Positions 7,059 through 7,332 of a stretch of DNA of 7,332 bases are shown piece by piece. A program made the translations under genes and the position numbers. The DNA comes from CAYRVX01 sp964642165. GTDB lineage: Bacteria > Planctomycetota > Phycisphaerae > SM23-33. Location: contig CAZXOC010000336.1 of NCBI GenBank assembly GCA_964642165.1, positions 1-7,332 of the forward strand, written 5' to 3'. Under the pieces are notes generated by a model. That model was not told where the DNA came from. It was given only the letters and a program-made list of their open reading frames with translations, and did not search any database. Within the stretch, counting starts at the first letter, position 1. Each line of letters begins with the position of its first letter.

Positions 7059-7332
7059 TCAATGCCGCTCTTCCTCGCGCCGGATGCGCCATGATCTCCG
7101 CGACGCCCGCCCCGGCAGCACCTCCCGGCGCCACCGCACGAACCGGATATCATATCGCCGCGCCACGCGCGCGACACGCGCGAAAAGCGGCGGCAGCGCG
7201 TGCAGGTGGCGGTGGCCGTCCAGGTGCGTCGGGCGCCCGTGCCGCTCCGGCGCCCAGCGGACCTGGGCGTCGCACTCGGCCCCGACGGCCGCGGCCGCCG
7301 CCGGCATGTTCACCGTGATGGTCGTCGACGTG
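7059..7332 (-). pseudogene. Degraded ChbG/YdjC-type carbohydrate deacetylase gene, N-terminus outside window
   Basis: The open minus-strand frame from the right edge to the TGA at 7061-7059 carries separate pieces of a YdjC-like carbohydrate deacetylase, a family that removes acetyl groups from sugars such as chito-oligosaccharides. First comes TSTTITVNMPAAAAAV (7331-7284), matching the conserved VTSTT...VN segment. The family then has some 60 residues with the metal-binding GxHxxLT motif, which are absent here. Next is PTHLDGHRHLHALP (7232 to about 7190) and RYDIRFVRWRRE, matching the second metal site (HLDxHxHxH). The frame ends soon after. The C-terminal family motif ExMxHP appears instead as GVAEIMAHP in another frame at 7107-7081. 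The missing parts plus the frame change argue for a non-functional remnant. A heavily shortened but expressed protein is the alternative; a sequencing error alone would not explain the lost segments. Confidence 0.6.

Noticed and set aside
5184..7094. A 636-codon open frame on the plus strand opposite sulfatase C and part of the TIM-barrel gene
   Set aside because: Same antisense effect of high GC; the translation has no recognisable domain and spans two real minus-strand genes.
6412..7134. A 240-codon minus-strand frame starting GTG at 7134 that overlaps sulfatase C in another frame
   Set aside because: Beyond its first 20 or so codons, which hold the displaced deacetylase motif GVAEIMAHP, it is an out-of-frame shadow of sulfatase C rich in Arg, Ala and Pro. 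It is not a separate gene.
7149..7154. TATGAT on the minus strand, resembling a -10 promoter element before sulfatase C
   Set aside because: It encodes the conserved Tyr-Asp of RYDIRF in the deacetylase remnant, and the bases at the -35 distance (GTGTCG) match poorly. A promoter here is possible but not supported.

Overview
The window is GC-rich and carries one tightly packed set of genes, all read on the minus strand (right to left). Three Tat-exported type I sulfatases, a GH127-type glycoside hydrolase with an extra C-terminal domain, and many Tat leaders ending in hydrophobic Ala/Gly stretches suggest a heterotrophic member of the Planctomycetes or a related PVC lineage from an environment with sulfated polysaccharides. 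This taxonomic call is inference from gene content only; no rRNA or marker gene is present.

Layout in transcription order: (1) 7332-7059, the wreck of a ChbG/YdjC-type carbohydrate deacetylase gene entering from the right edge, with matching pieces but large parts missing and its C-terminal motif in another frame; (2) 7010-5487, sulfatase C with a C-S-A-Y-R active site; (3) 5419-4577, a cytoplasmic xylose-isomerase-like TIM-barrel protein; (4) 4527-2056, an 823-residue secreted GH127 (DUF1680) protein with a zinc-site Glu-x-Cys ... Cys-Cys and a C-terminal discoidin-like domain; (5) 2037-490, sulfatase B with C-V-P-S-R and a very basic tail; (6) 493 to the left edge, the N-terminal part of sulfatase A with C-S-P-Y-R, overlapping gene 5 by ATGA. 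Gaps between intact genes are 67, 49 and 18 bases and then a 4-base overlap, so co-transcription is likely. The promoter and the operon ends are not visible.

The genes read as part of a catabolic locus for a sulfated glycan. Exported sulfatases would remove sulfate esters, the secreted GH127 protein would release a terminal sugar (beta-L-arabinofuranose in characterised relatives), and the cytoplasmic TIM-barrel protein could process the imported sugar. No transporter, regulator or formylglycine-generating enzyme lies in the window. I see no RNA gene, CRISPR array, insertion sequence or phage feature. The locus is a known kind of system in a combination that may be new; I do not see evidence for an entirely new class of system.
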